Source of the DNA: Lenzites betulinus
Lineage: Eukaryota; Basidiomycota; Agaricomycetes; Polyporales; Polyporaceae
Direction of reading: 5' to 3'
NCBI GenBank assembly: GCA_022264855.1
Contig: JABYQU010000053.1
Span: 124,001 to 188,000 of the forward strand
Length of the DNA: 64,000 nucleotides
Under the pieces are notes generated by a model. The model worked only from the letters and a program-made list of their open reading frames with translations. It was not told where the DNA came from and searched no databases. Shown here piece after piece: positions 27,436 to 40,700 of the stretch (within the stretch, counting starts at the first letter, position 1; the number at the start of each line of letters is the position of its first letter). The position numbers and the translations under genes are program-made.

Positions 27436-30302
27436 GGCTGGTGCTGCTGCTCTGGTTTAAAGAGGGTGGGGTATAAGGAGTGTGGGTGCGCGCGGGGGCG
27501 CGGGGTGGTGGGAGGAGCACAGGCGCAGACCTGGGAGATGGCGGCAAGAGAAGGATGGACGTCGGGGGAGGGAGTGAGAAGGATATGATTCTCGGATTCC
27601 CATCCTCGAGCCGCCCGAGCAGCGACGCAGCCCAAACGTAATTTTGTCTGCGTCGCCACGCGAGCCCCGACGTTTATCCCCCATCCCGGGCTACTCATTC
27701 TCCCAGATTAAAATCATTAAACCCCGCGCCTTGGCCGCCCGCCGTACGCGAGATGTTCGCAATCTCCACTGATATCCCTGCCCCTGATACGACCGACGCG
27801 TCCGGGCGCGTCCCGCCAAGCTCTCACGCCTTGTGGAGGGCGCGTTGCTGGCAACGGCCGGGACCCGGGGTCCGGGCAGAGGTCGCACGCGGGGTCAGAA
27901 AGGGCGCGTGCTCTTGCTCAATCAAGCACGGTGGCTATAAAACCACGCAGAAGCCCGTGGGCCGTACGAAAAAAGCTTGCGTGCTGGCAAAGTCGGAGGC
28001 GATTGCGCTCGCGGTGGGAGCGTGCGCGCCACATACGGCGACGGCGCTGTGAGGACAACGCCCGAGCGGAGAGCGCATTGCAGGATTGGGATCTGGGGAC
28101 GGGCGCCCGCGCGTCTGTACGTATCCGAGTGCGTGCGATGACGTCGTCCAGCGCGGGCGGTTGCCCCGCGTCGAGGGAGGCGGAGGCGATGCGAGGGGTA
28201 GAACGGCAATTGATGGGATGAAGGTGGGAAAACTGCCCCGAATGTCGCTCGCCTTCAGCCTTCTTGCGGGCCTTCTTGTTCTCGCCGGGAAGAAGCCTCG
28301 CGCGCCCTTGAGCTTGCTGCGTTCGTCTGACCCCAGAGTATACACACGCGCTCATGCGTGGAGATGCGATTCTATTCTGTGTGCGGCACGGTAGTTCCGT
28401 ATCGTTGCCGTTTGTGCGATGCCGACAGTCGGGGCCTGGGCTGGGCGACGTCGGTAGAGGAGGCCATTTCGTTGGCGCTGGCAAATGCTCGTAGAAGCGC
28501 CCGCTGGCGAGCTCCCCGGGGCTAATGCTCACACATCCGTATTCTCGTGTTTCTAGAGCGTTTTTCGGACTTTCCGCATATTTCCAGACGGCTTCGACCT
28601 CATCCAACTCGAGTAGGAGCATGCCTGCTCGACGTGCAAGCGAACGGCGGGACGACGATAGAGTGTCGGCGGATGCCGGGCTTGGCCTGCCCAGACATTA
28701 AACCGGATCAGTAAAGAACGGTAATTATAAATATAAAGAACGTTCGGAGCGCGAGGGGACGCACCCTTGCGCTGGCCAGTCGGCATCCCAAAAGCCCCCC
28801 CAAACTCCAACTTTCGACCCGTAGAGACTCGATAGAGAGCGAAGAAGAGACTCCGAAGGGTGGGGGGCATGCACAGCTCTATCGGACACCCCATACATAC
28901 ACAGCACACGCATCAATATCCCCGGCCTTCCCTAATTCAGCAGCGAGCCCACGACGACGACGACGCGGCATTCGCGCAACGCGCCGCCCGATGCTCATTG
29001 ATCATGCGCTGCTGCCCACGTCAACGGCCAAGCTTCAAGGACGCGCGGGGGCATCTCGGCCTCGGGGCGAATCCGTGCGGGCCCTTGCCTCGATGCGGGG
29101 CGTCGAGGGCTTCGCGGGTGTAATGGCGCAGGCTATCGGACAGCTCTTCGCGCTTCCCGCCCGCCGAGCGCGCACGCGCTTTCGAACTCCCTGAACGCGG
29201 GCCCTCCCCCGGCTGCCAAACAGGGATTTGAACGCCGAACGGCAGCGGGCCCGCGCGGCGCAGCTGCTTGAGTTCTGCAGCCTGCTCGACACGCGTGATG
29301 GTGGCGTCGACGTTGACGTCGGGGAGGGCCGTGGTGGTGCGAAAGCGAGCGCGACGTCGGAAGCGGTGAAGATTTCGCATTGTGAAGTTTGAACACGGGG
29401 CCCGGGGGTACGACGACATCGACGTTGAGCGTTGTGTGATTGCTAGTAGGCGTGCCCGCGCGGTCGCTCGGGGAGAAGGCGGCCCTCCCAATGCACGGTA
29501 AGTGGTCTGCGGGTTCCGGCTGACGTCTGTGGCGTCCTTGCGTTCGGCTCGCAGCAATAGGCCCTCCGTGCAGGGAGGGAGCGTGAGCCTGTGGAACTTG
29601 GAAGGCTTGTCAGTACCTGACGATCCCGCCCGACCCTGGAAGCGATCCCGGGCAGCCTGAACAAGAATACAAGATGAAGTTGGAGCAACTCACCGGCGGG
29701 GTCATCGGGCAGGGCCTATCTTGTATGCGGGGTAGGTTTAATGAGTGCCGTGCGCATCTAGGAAGGGCGTAAGACTATCGGAGTGCCGCGAACGCGAAGC
29801 TCAGGGAGATGTCGGCGCGTAGGGGGAAGCGTAAAGCTGGTGATTGGATCGTTTGGACATCATCCCATTACATTGCTATAGTTAATTAGCAAGTGCTACT
29901 TCGGGGCGACTCGTCATATCGTGCATGAAGCCCATAAACATACGTGCGTCTTCGGGATACAGAGGGCGAGAGAGGAGGAGAGAGACGGATGGGGACTCAA
30001 AGAGAGAGACAGAGTGATACGGACAGGGAACAGAGAGAAGAGGAGAGAGGGCGCGGGGATGCGGTGGGCGAGAGACACGGCCCCCACGAAAGACCAAGAA
30101 TGAACGCGAATGGGGAAAGACTACGGACTGTCCGGCTGGGAAAAGCCTAACGGAGGGAGCTGTGAAGAGGGACCCGCACCAAGAGGGCGCGTGAGGGGGA
30201 CAGTAGGGTCTGATCTACAGTCTATACGGCGCCCGGTCAGACAGCCGCCTACACTGGCACGATGCGAGCGGCGCGACTCACCCAAAAAAGACATAAAACT
30301 GC
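27436..30302. other. Long intergenic region with only weak open readings
   Basis: This covers the promoter of the SH3 membrane-protein gene and the 3' side of the disordered-protein gene. A minus-strand ATG reading of 234 codons (27918-28622) and another of about 132 codons (ATG near 29419, stop 29021) are open but carry no recognised domain. I do not call them genes. Confidence 0.35.
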
Positions 30303-33300
30303 CTATCTCTGGAATATCTCGGTGATCGTTCTACGACGCTCTTTGCGCGCGGCGGAGTACGATACCGTCGCTAGGCTGCGGTCGGGAGCGTCGATGGGAC
30401 TCTCCCCGCTGCGGTTGCTGTCGAGGGAGGCGCGGGGGCGCGAGCTGAGCGTCTTCCACCGCGTCTCCCTCTCCGACTCCGACCCAGATGTCGACAACGA
30501 GAGGGGGGCTGGCGGCGCGAGCACTGTGGTCTGGTCATCAGCAATTGAGGAGGCATTTGAAATGGTGCGGCTTCTCGCACCCCGCTCATGTTGCTGCTGA
30601 AGGCCGGTCAGCGTGTACGACACAGAAGTCGTCGCGGGCCGCGAGAAAGTTACGCCGTTCGTGCGCGCCGAGCTGCCCGAGTCAGTCCGCTGAAGTGGGA
30701 ACGGCGTCCGGTCGGTGTCCGGAGAAGCGGAGACTGTATGCGTAGTGACAGCGGTGGTAGGATTGGAGGGCTTAATGACAGGGACAAATGTGGACTGCTC
30801 GGCGCGAACCGTGACAATAGAGCTGGTAGAGATCTTCCGTCTATTCGTCTTCTCTGTCGAGCTAGTGTTGCTGCGCCTGAGCAGAGACTCGGAAGGAACG
30901 GTGGAGAGCGTGGGTGCAACGGCGAGTGGTGGGAGTCGGCGGTCGGGCAGCGAGACGTGGGCTTGACGGGAGACAGGCGTCGGCGATGGCTCGTAGTCGC
31001 CCAGCAAGTCCTCAGAGCTGAAGGATGTCACCATCGGAGCAGCGACCTCCCCGCGATCCCTTGGGGCGTAGAGACGTCTAGCGGCAGAAGTATTGGTCGT
31101 GATGGGAGCAGACTGTCGCAATGTGGCAGGGGTGCCATCGTTTGCCGCATCGCTACTACTCCGCCCTTCGCTGCTAGACGTGGCAGACCCCCGCATCAGG
31201 TTCATTGCGGAACCTGGGCGGGACCTCGTCGTCCCGTTTCGCTCCAAGCTGGACAGCCGCGTCAACAACCTCGAGGTCTCCTTGCCCGGTTCCCAACTCC
31301 GTCTCGTCTCGCGACTACGGCGGCCGTCGGAGTCACGACCGCCACTGCCACTGATCGGGACTTCTGGTGTTGCCCTGCGCACAACGTCTTCGTCCAAACT
31401 CATCGTCCGGAGGTGCTGCGAGCCGCCGAACGAGGAGGCATCGCGGAGAATCTTCCCCACACCGAGCAAGAAGCCCGTCATATTGCGTACGACTTCGTCG
31501 CTGACACGCATGTTCTCGCGATGTTCGGAGCCCACCTCCCGCCAGAGCTCTACAAGGTCGACACCATCCTTGTAATCTGAAAGCTCCGCATCGATCTGGG
31601 ACTCAAGCGCCCGGTTGGTCCCGTCCTTCAGCATGGTGTTGAGCTTGTCCAAGGCGTGAACTAGATGTTGGGCGCTCTGGAAGACCTCAGGAATGGTGGA
31701 CGTGGTGGTTTGACCCATGGGAGGTAGGCGGGAGAGGTGCGACTCGAACATAGACAGCGACTCAAACATCAGCCGGCGGTGTTCGGCGTTGTTGTCTCGT
31801 CCGCCACCCTGCGCAGTAGACGGGCGGTAGTTGCTGTATGGTGAAGATACGGCTCGCTCGTGGCTAGCCTGGTCCTGGAGATCGTCAACGACTCTGTTCG
31901 AAAGAGTGTAGGTCGACTTATACGACCGCAAAGCGGGCGGAGCTGTCCGCGGTGGTGCATTGTCGTGTCCGTCGTGATGAAGTGCGGCCATAGAGGTGCC
32001 AGGCCGCGCCGCCATACCACTCTGAGGCCGACGGTCGAGGAACCTGTTGAGGGGCGTCTTCGGGTCGCGCGGTGGTCCAAGGCCCTCGTCTGTCCAGCTG
32101 ATTCTGTTTTCCCGGTTCTGCTCCGGAGACCCATTGCCTTGTCCCCCCGCGATGATCGAAGAGTTTCCTGTAGAGCGCGTCCGGCGGGGCGGGATCTCTT
32201 GGATGTCTCCATGAGCCGAGGTGAACACGTCCTCGTCTCGCCTTTTCGTGAGGCCCGCTGCTCGAAGTCCCTCTCCGATCAGACTCCTCCCCCCGGCGGC
32301 GCCTAACACGCCTTCCGAGCTTCCGGTTCGATGACCCTGGCGTCTCCCCATGCCGCCGTTGACAGCGTCATAGGAGTCGTCCTGTGTTTCCATCGAGGGA
32401 GAGGATAGGTCCTCCGACATCCACCGTGTTTGGTGTTTGCGGGTCAGCTCACGAACGGTAGAATACCTCGGCTGTCCGAGCCGACGAGGTGACGCGGGAG
32501 GGTCGGAGGCCACGACCCTGTTCTTTCGCGGTGAGGGCGATGCCCGCCCAAGCTCGCTGCGAGTAGCATGCCGGTGTGGTGTGGCGGGCTCAATGAGAGG
32601 CTATGATCCAAAATATTCGTCAAGTTCGTTTTGACTTCACTTTGCTAAGAAGCACTCACCTTCTCGTCTGAGATTTTCCGCTCCCTGAACTCTCTCGGTA
32701 GAGGTTGTCTACCCTTCTTGGCACTACCGTTGTTTGGGCTCCTCCGGGATGATGCTACCGCAGCGAGCGCTGCTGCGGTGACATCCTCGTCGTCCGAGCG
32801 GTATTGGCTGTATCCTTCATCGACAGAGAAAGTGGTCGATACCCGCTTGCGCGTTCTTGAGGGGCCCGGTGATGGAGCCCGCTCCCTCTCGCGAGTGGTC
32901 CTGACTTTGCTTGGTGAAGCCGGCGCTGATATTCGTCGCTGCCTGACTGATGCTGGGGCACGAATCTCCGGAAATGCCGAGGGCGGTGGCGTTACAGACC
33001 GGCCATCGGATGACTCTGACTGCTGTGAAGGATGTAGGCTTTCTCGTTCAGTTTCTGAGCCGGAAAGCTGGGTATCGCGGCGACGACCATTGCTAGACCC
33101 GTTAGATGCTGATGGTGGTCGGGGCTGAACATTGGACATGCGAGAGGAAGATGTAGCGGAAGACGAAGATGAACCAGCCGTAGGAGGAGACATGGGAGAC
33201 CGCGAGAGGTTGGAAGGTACCGGCGAAGCGCGAGAAATCGACGAGAGCTTGTCAAGAACCTATATCATGCGCATATAGCACGAAAGGGTTGCATTTGATC

Positions 33301-33899
33301 CAGGTGTGGATACAAGGATGACATATTGAGAGACACGGGGTTGCGTAGCAAGGCATCCCACAGAGGTGTTTAGGACCATCGCAGTGATCGGGAGCAGAAA
33401 CAGTGAGTATATGCGCACCTACATATCCGAAAACACATACCATTCTGTTCCTCTGGGTCAGGTTCTTCACTCGCAGCAACGCTGTTTGGTTATCAGAGGC
33501 TCCCTTGGGGAAGGACCGTCTCCGGTCGTCTGACAACCGCGCCGTATGATCCTCATCGTTTTCGTTATCATCTGGCTCGTCTTCGTCATCTAAAGAGGAC
33601 CCCCTCTTCTTCTTGTAGGTGTAGGACCGGTCGCCACCGCCGCCGCCAGACATGTCGGACCTGGTGGTGGGCGTTCGGTGACGGAGGCTGCCGGCGTTAA
33701 TGCTGCCTTCACCGACGCTTCCGCTACCCGTGGAGTTTGTGGCGGGTGGGCTGGGCAACCCGGAAGCGATGGGCGAGGTGCTCGGGCTGAGCGGTGGTTC
33801 AGGGAGGTCAGGAAGAGTGGGAGGCGTTGAACCAGCAGAGCCGATAAAAATTGCCGACAAAGGACGAGACTTGGGGGCCAACACAGGGCGAGGGGTCAT
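30303..33899 (-). CDS. Large disordered Ser/Arg-rich protein with a conserved-looking helical segment
   Basis: Three exons (33441-33899, 32660-33259, 30303-32600) give 1118 residues. The borders restore sense across both introns, for example RNRM to VLDKLSS and SDEK to PLIEPAT. Most of the protein is Ser, Arg, Pro and Thr-rich with many SP and RxxS sites, suggesting heavy phosphorylation. One ordered, probably helical part lies in exon 3: MFESLSMFESHLSRLPPM, VFQSAQHLVHALDKLNTML, VDLVELWREVGSEHREN and VVRNMTGFLLGVGKILR. The N-terminus has a basic-acidic stretch (YKKKRGSSLDDEDEPDDNEN). I do not recognise the family. Such proteins often serve the cytoskeleton or cell polarity, but nothing here proves that. 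Intron 1 is 181 bp, intron 2 is 59 bp. Confidence 0.75.
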
Positions 33900-34795
33900 C
33901 GGGCGAAGCTAGGGAGACAGAAGGTCATGAGAAACGAGAGGGGGGCGGAATGAAGGACGAAAGGCGGAGGCCGTCGTCGCAGACGGCGGGGACAGCGACG
34001 AACGTGAAGTGAAGAGACAAGAGCGCACCGGCGTCACCTCTGCTGCCAACCGTCCATGGCCACGCTGATTCCTCGTTTCCATCTTGTCTCCCGCGCTCGC
34101 GCACCGTCGATCTTGTCTTCGCTCGTCCTCCCTCTCTCCGTCTTATGTACTGAACCCGCTCGCGCCGTTCTCTGCATTCCGTACCCTCTTCAATGTCTCT
34201 CATCTGGCAGCATATGCTTCCAAGCCTCCCAAATCGGGCTATATGCAGTCCCAGCGACCGCACTGGCTGAATCCAGTCCCACTTCGCACGCTCAGACCTC
34301 CTTCCAGACGACGTCAAATGGAGAGCTCTCAGCTCGTCCTGTCCGTGTGACTACATAAGGTAGAAGATTTGCGACCACTCGCGGATATTGAACGTCCCCA
34401 GAACAAAACACGCGCTGTCGCCGCGAGTTATATCCGTCTCATGACACAAATGGGGATGGAACGGCGAAAGCGGATCACATAGTACAATACATGTCGCTAG
34501 CTAACGCATCATCCATAGTCTTCAAACAAACACAACATTTACAGGCTCGTGATATGTTTTCTGCAGTCTACTAAGCGCAAGTCCACACAACAAGTAGCGG
34601 TAACAGAACATATGGGGTCATCTCGTAAGTTCGTTAAGATCGTCCAGGTTCTCCGTTATTACACCTGCACATTCGTCAACATAATTCATAGGACTAAAGC
34701 CGATACCCTGACACTCACAGCGTGCGCCTCAGCTTGGTAGCCGAGTACATACTTCTCTTCATTAACCTGGGAGATGCAAGCGGTGAACACAAGCT
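33900..34795. other. Intergenic region between two minus-strand genes
   Basis: It holds the presumed promoter of the disordered-protein gene (CT-rich around 34080-34220 on the plus strand) and the 3' side of the membrane-protein gene. No gene or repeat was recognised. Confidence 0.4.
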
Positions 34796-36980
34796 TCAGT
34801 TATCGGCGCACCCGGATCGACGCACCTTCTTGACAGTCATCGGGGTAGGGCCCACGGGATACATGTTCTGAGCCTTGACGATGTCCTCCCACAGGCTCGA
34901 GTCCGCTGTCAACGTCGCCGTGGACGCGCGCCGGGTCGAGGCGAACTCAGACGGAGGCTCGGGCGATACGCTGAGCACAATTGGCGTCGCCGTAGGACGG
35001 CGTTCGGTCGCGCTGCAACGCATCTGGTCAGCATAACCCACACGAATGATAGCGGGGGGAACACTTACTTCAGGAGCACGCTGAGCGTGTAGACTTTCGC
35101 AAAGAGTTCAGTTCCGTGTGGGTGAGCTGATGCGCAGGATGGACGTACGGTTCCCAAGGACGAAGGTCACCGCGAGCCAGCTGAGGTTGAGGCCCATGAT
35201 GGACACTCCGATGGCGTTATACAGCGAGAGCACACTAAGAAATGCGCACGGCCAATTAGTCGGCCTCTATGACTCGGACACAATATAGAACATACCCGCA
35301 GAAGAAGAGGCCTTTGAATGTCCAGTACTCTGCTTCGTCCCAAGCTGACGCCTTGTTGCGCCTACCGTATTGGAAGTAAGCCTCACTCCTGGAACCTCGC
35401 ATTCAAATTACGATGCGTACCATGCAAACATGAATGGCCTCTGCAGCCATATGTAGCCAATAATGGCGAAGATGATGTTGATTCCTCCAGAGATCCCAAA
35501 GGTGGTCGCCATCGGCCACTGTTATGCACTGCGTCAGTCAACAGTAATAAGAAAAAGCTTGAAAGGTGCTTACCACGTCGGCAGTGTTAAGCAGCAGGAC
35601 AGTGACGTAGCCTTGTTGGAACCTACAGAGAGTAGAAGAACCGTTAAAGATGTTGTTACTAGACTGAACCCTTGCTCTTACATGTACACAACGGAGACTG
35701 CAGCACGGGACATCGTGAGATCACCCAGTGCTTATGATGCGCGATGGATAATTATGCTTACAGATAGAGAGGGCTGGAATGCGTTGTTATCACCCAACAT
35801 GTTCAGCAAATGCAATGACGCGACATACCGAGTTCAAGCGAGATGAAAATCAGCTACGGACAACGTGGCTTCAATGTTAGCATGAACACACCGCATTTAC
35901 GGCAACAAAACATACAGCGATGATAGTCAACGGCGCGCTGTGCTTGGCTAGAGATGTCATGGTAGGGACATCAGTACCTCTGCCACTCCAACTGTGGCAG
36001 GATATCTCTCCGTACCGTTGTGAAGGCGGCACACGAAGAAGCTGGGACTGTGTGAGCTACAGAATATCAGACAGGCGATTGACTCCTTACCTCTGAGCGA
36101 TCGCAGCAGTGAAAGTCTGAGAAAGTGCCATTAGAATCATTCACTACCCTAAAGCTCGACCGCCGTAACATACCATGATTGCGATTTGTACCTGAAATTC
36201 GACAACTGTTAGCGGAATGTATACTACCTGAAGAACCTGTGTTGTCCGGCACGCTTACCATGATACTCCTACAGCCATTAGGTCAATGGGGATGCACTAG
36301 GGAGAAAGGATCGGTGCACTCACCATTCGTTATTGAGGAGAGCAGACAGGGTGCCGAAATCCACCACCACAGAGGTGTAGACCGCGTGGGCCGTGAACGC
36401 CATCTGCACAAAGTTCATGACCCTGTCGAGACGTAAGTCTTCCAGACAGAATATCATCGTCGATTAGCGACATACACGAGCGCGGCGACCTAAGGCATGA
36501 TGTTACAACGATATATTGCACAGGCAACGCGATAAACTCACAGTAAGTTTGGTCGCTATCCCATCCCGCCTGCCATACCGGTACCGAGCATACCCGAGCG
36601 CCTGGGTGCAGACCGCGCCGAACGAACTACGTGCAAACATACTAAGCACCGTACGGCAACGAGAAATGCTAACAAATCGCTTACATTCCCGCAAAGAGCA
36701 AGCCCAGCACCAACAGACCGAGGGACGTGTTCAGCTGGCCGTACACGTCGAAGAACTGATCGATGCCAGGAATGTTCCCAAACCCATCCACCGTGCTCGC
36801 CGCGGCGCTCGTCGAGGTCGCGGTCGCGCCCCCAGCGGTGACGGACACCCCAGCGAAGGAGGACGCGGAAGGCGCCGCCAGGCTCCCCGTCCCGGCGAAG
36901 AACGACGAGGACGGCGTCGGCCCGAGGCTTATGAAGGATATGGGATGGGTGACAATATCGGGAGCAGAGGAAGAGGCCAT
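34796..36980 (-). CDS. Polytopic membrane protein, DUF6534-like, with several micro-exons
   Basis: Joined exons give six or seven hydrophobic helices: SLGLLVLGLLFAG; TKLTVAALVVMNFVQMAFTA; AIMTFTAAIAQSFFVCRLHN; APLTIIALIFISLELVSVVY; TFGISGGINIIFAIIGYIW; SLYNAIGVSIMGLNLSWLA followed by FVLGNLYTLSVLLKN. The soluble C-tail ends VKKVRRSGCADN. The HAVYTSVVVDFG loop, AQSFFVCR and the LYTLSVLLKN end fit the Agaricomycete DUF6534 membrane family, of unknown function; I judge this by pattern only. Four exons are tiny: 14 nt (36476-36489), 10 nt (36259-36268), 18 nt (36174-36191) and 26 nt (36091-36116). Each is needed to keep the helices in frame. The start is the ATG at 36980, with an N-terminal Ser/Ala-rich stretch before helix 1. 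Confidence 0.7.
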
Positions 36981-37746
36981 GCTGAAGATCGCTGCCCGGG
37001 TGTGTCAGAGACCAAACGGTGGGTGAGGTGCGAGCACGACGCAGGTCCTCGCAGGGGCAGGACACAGCCCTCGCGTTTTATACGGGAGTACCGCCAGGCG
37101 TTCTTGCGTTAGCTGCGGTCTGGAAACCGCCGGGGTTATGCGTGAATGGATCGTACCTGGGCAGCGTGATCACATGGTGCATGGAGGCGGGGAGAAGGTG
37201 CGGACGGAGTGATTGTCATACGGGGAATTCACACATGCACGATAGGCCATCGACGAAGATCCTGTTGGGATCACAGGAGGCTGCGCAGAGAAGTCTAACG
37301 GATGTCTAGCGGGGGCAAGATGGCGTCAGCCCTGCACTATGATACGAGTGTTCTGCAGTGAAAACTACATTTTGAAGATGTGCTTGGCCAGCCACATCAG
37401 GAAAGTGGGTTTTCTCCGTATAGATCGGAGTTAGCTATGGCTCGGCGGGACGCTTTACCGAGCCATCAACTCCGGACATCGCATTATAGAGAGCACCTTA
37501 CCTTTTAGAGACCGCCCCCTCTAGGCCGTCTGGCTGCGCAGAGCCGTCTCTATCCTGAGGCTCTGTCTCTATCCCGTCGTTCCGCCTCCTTCCTTGACCG
37601 TATAGCGACGCAGCTCTCTGCACCACAGCGCACAGAGACGCAGTTCTATACTACTGGCAAAGTTCTCGAGGCTGACTGGCCAATAGTCCCATCGAGTCAA
37701 TATTGTCAGACTTTGACAGGAATTGGGTGACGGCAAGCTGTCGGTG
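36981..37746. other. Intergenic region with hairpins, left edge of the Plavaka unit
   Basis: The promoter side of the membrane-protein gene and the 3' side of the transposase gene. A clear inverted repeat, ATGGCTCGG with CCGAGCCAT, lies near 37437-37466. A second stem, TAGAGAC with GTCTCTA, lies at 37506-37552. No gene. Confidence 0.55.
37506..37575. repeat. Candidate left terminal motifs of the Plavaka/DUF6532 unit
   Basis: Contains GGCCGTCTGGCTGCGCAGAG (37524-37543) and TCTCTATCCTGAGG (37547-37560). Close relatives of both, in opposite orientation and swapped order, lie at 44238-44302 beyond the DUF6532 gene. A mobile-element boundary is inferred; I did not find a convincing target-site duplication. 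Confidence 0.4.
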
Positions 37747-40700
37747 CTATTCGACGAAAAGGTACATGTGGTGATCCGAGAAGGCATTCAGGTACATACT
37801 AGAGCAATCATCAAGTACTGTATCTGAGGACCATGCACGATCTACCCGCGAGCCACTTCGGGGGATCAAATGACAGCTACGAAAAATATAAGAAACCGGG
37901 ACGATGGCCACTTTACGGATGAGGTTGCTATATGAGTGTGCTATCGTATATAGCTTACTGTACTGCTCGGGATTGCTAGCGAACGGTGTGTACAACTCAA
38001 CGTACGCGAGATGCGCATGCGGGTCTGTGGACTCCACGCGCAGGCGTTGTAGCTCTGGGGGAAGGGTGAACAAGAGCCGAACACGTCCGACACGATAGCC
38101 TGCAAAACAATAATTAGTTCTGATACGGCGGGTTTGCGAGAAGCTAACCTTTCACGCCAATCGTCTCGGCAACACCATGATCCTCTACAAAAAGAACTGT
38201 ACTGTATCGTGCAGGTCGCTTGTCCACAGAGGGAAACGCAGAGACAGTGTCCGCATATGTATCAGACTTTGCACCACGTAGAGAGGGCAACACACGGGAA
38301 AATTTCTTGAATACCATGTAGGATCGTTCGAGGAGTGAAGCGGGGGATGTGGGGGAGGAGGGGACGCCTTCGGATTGGAGGAATGCACTCAGTGTGGTCG
38401 TGAACTGTGGCACCGCGAAGTCTGATTCGAGTGCTCGGCCAGTATGTGTACCCAAACCCGGCCGACGTGCGATTCGGTAAGGGCCGAACGTGGTGTCCTA
38501 TTATGTGCAGCAGTGTGAGTCGTGAGGGTGCCAAGCATCAATCAGCGGACATACCATCTCTTCAGAGTCCTCATCCTCAGCCAGCAGTGCTCCCTCCTGC
38601 ACCCCTGCCGCCGCTCGATTTGGATCCTGTCCTGCCCAGTGCATCGCCGCTGCTGAGACACCACCTATAGTGACTGCCTGGGAGATTGGTGGGCTGGATA
38701 AGGAGATGTCTGATGTGATAGTCGCGGTGTTTGGAAGGGCGGCAGGCAACGCAGAGTTGTTAAGTAACATGTCGCCGTCAGCTGTCGATTCCAGCCCAGT
38801 TACCGTACAGGCGGAATACCTCGCAGCTGCTGTCACATGTGTGCTGGAGTCGACAGGGTCAGGAGAAATGGGTGTTGATTCACCTTCGTCGCGATAGTTG
38901 TAGTCATGTAGAGGTGGTTCATCGGGGAAGATAGTCGGGGGAGAGGTGGGAAGGGGGGGCATCACGCCATCCATGCTGTCGCACCATCGCAAGAAGCCTT
39001 TGAACCATCGCACCTTTTCGCGTCGTGTTAACCATACGATCATTTGCTTGACAAAATCTCGCCGGTTTGAGGCTCGGTATGCACGCTTCGCAAAGTCGAT
39101 ATGTAGGCGTTCTGAGATCTCGGTGCTGAGGCCATCACAGGAGCCGAAGCTGATGATAGAGACGATGTAGTGGTTGAGCCAGTGTAGCTTGGGAATGTTG
39201 AAGTGTTCACGGATGCCGAGTTTGATGAAGACAGACTTGTGGTGATGGAAAGTCTCTAGAGCAGTGCGCATCTGCTCGAGCGTCGAAAGGGTGTGGGAAG
39301 GATAGTGTGCGAGATAGATGAAGTCAAGAATCGCGCGCGTGCAGATCATGACGCTCGGATCTTCATGGAGCCCATCGAGTAGCCCAACGAAGACCTTCTC
39401 AATCTCCCGAGCTTCGTTACCAGTCCATTGAGTAATCTTGGATATGCCCTTGCTGAAGACGCGAAGGTTCGGGTAGGGAGGAATACGCGCGAAGCGTGCA
39501 TCAAGTTCGTCCTCACAACCTTGAGAAATCCACTTCACGAGGTGATTTTTGAACACTCCTTTGTGCAGCTGATGGAGCAGATCAGGAACGATACAGCTGA
39601 AGATATTGGCATATGGCAAGTCGGCCCAGAATGGTTCGGGTACGTCGCGAAGTCCAAACTTGCTGAAATCCTCGCCTGATGGGTTTGCTATCGCCTCCAG
39701 CATCTCCTCGGGGCTGCGATAGATGCTATGCAGCATCTCTCCACGACGATCACGGTCGACCAGGCAGGTAGGACAGCGGTTCTCCCTGTTGCAGCATACT
39801 AAACATTGCTCAGGGTGATCCGCAATGTACGCGGCCAGGATGGGGAAGACGTGGCGGATCCGTCCATCGGCACAGTTCATCCAGACCCCGTCCTTTCCCG
39901 CTTCACGCAACGGCATGAGCAGCTGCCGCATAGCAAAGTGGAACAGGCGATAGCCCTGGAGCGACCGCTCACTCTCTGCGAAGCACTCCAACTTCGCCAC
40001 TGGAAGATAGCCCAAGAGGGCGACTGCTCGTCGAGAAGGCTGCCGACGAACATCCTTGTCGATGTTGCCAACGGTCAGGTAAACAGGCCATGCCTGCTTG
40101 TCGCCGCTAAGAGTTGATAGCTGAGTCTTGTCCGATGCAAGGATCACAGGTGCGATCGTGGCATGAGGATGATTCTTCGATAGCTCCTGCTGTGCATACT
40201 ATGGTGAGCTTGCTACTTCGTCTGCTGGACAATGGATACTACTACCTGCAGTCGCCGCCACCATTCTGTTGAGGCCATCTCATCGAAAACACGGTCGTGT
40301 TCCTCTTCATCGGCACCCTCCAGCTCTGCAGCAAGCTCCTCGAGGAGCTGCGTGTACGGTGCGTACCGCTGTTCGCCACGAAATTCTGGGTTCCCAAGTA
40401 GATCGGTGATGACTTCTACAGGATCACGCGACCAGCAGTCAAGCGTCTCCTTCATAGGCTGCCCTCTTGCATCCCGCCGCGTGCCGGTGACAGTAATCTC
40501 TATCAGCTTCCACACTGCCTGTGGGCCGGGAAGGGAGTCGATGCTCTTCTGGAAGCTTGAATTGTCACGATATGAAGAGTAGTCCTGTGGTGCGGCCGCT
40601 CGACACCGCGAGAACTGAATAAAACTGGTAAGGCAAGTGTGACCTCCACAAGGCGGGAGATGGCTCACCATGTCTGTTTTTAAGAGACGATCAGTATCGC

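Noticed and set aside
27918..28622. Minus-strand ATG reading of 234 codons
   Set aside because: No domain, no splice support and no conserved composition; kept only as a remark in the intergenic entry.
29021..29419. Minus-strand ATG reading of about 132 codons, and a tRNA-like GTTCAAATCC near 29222-29234
   Set aside because: The protein has no recognised feature. The B-box-like string lacks a pairing T-stem and an A box at the right distance, so it is not a tRNA.
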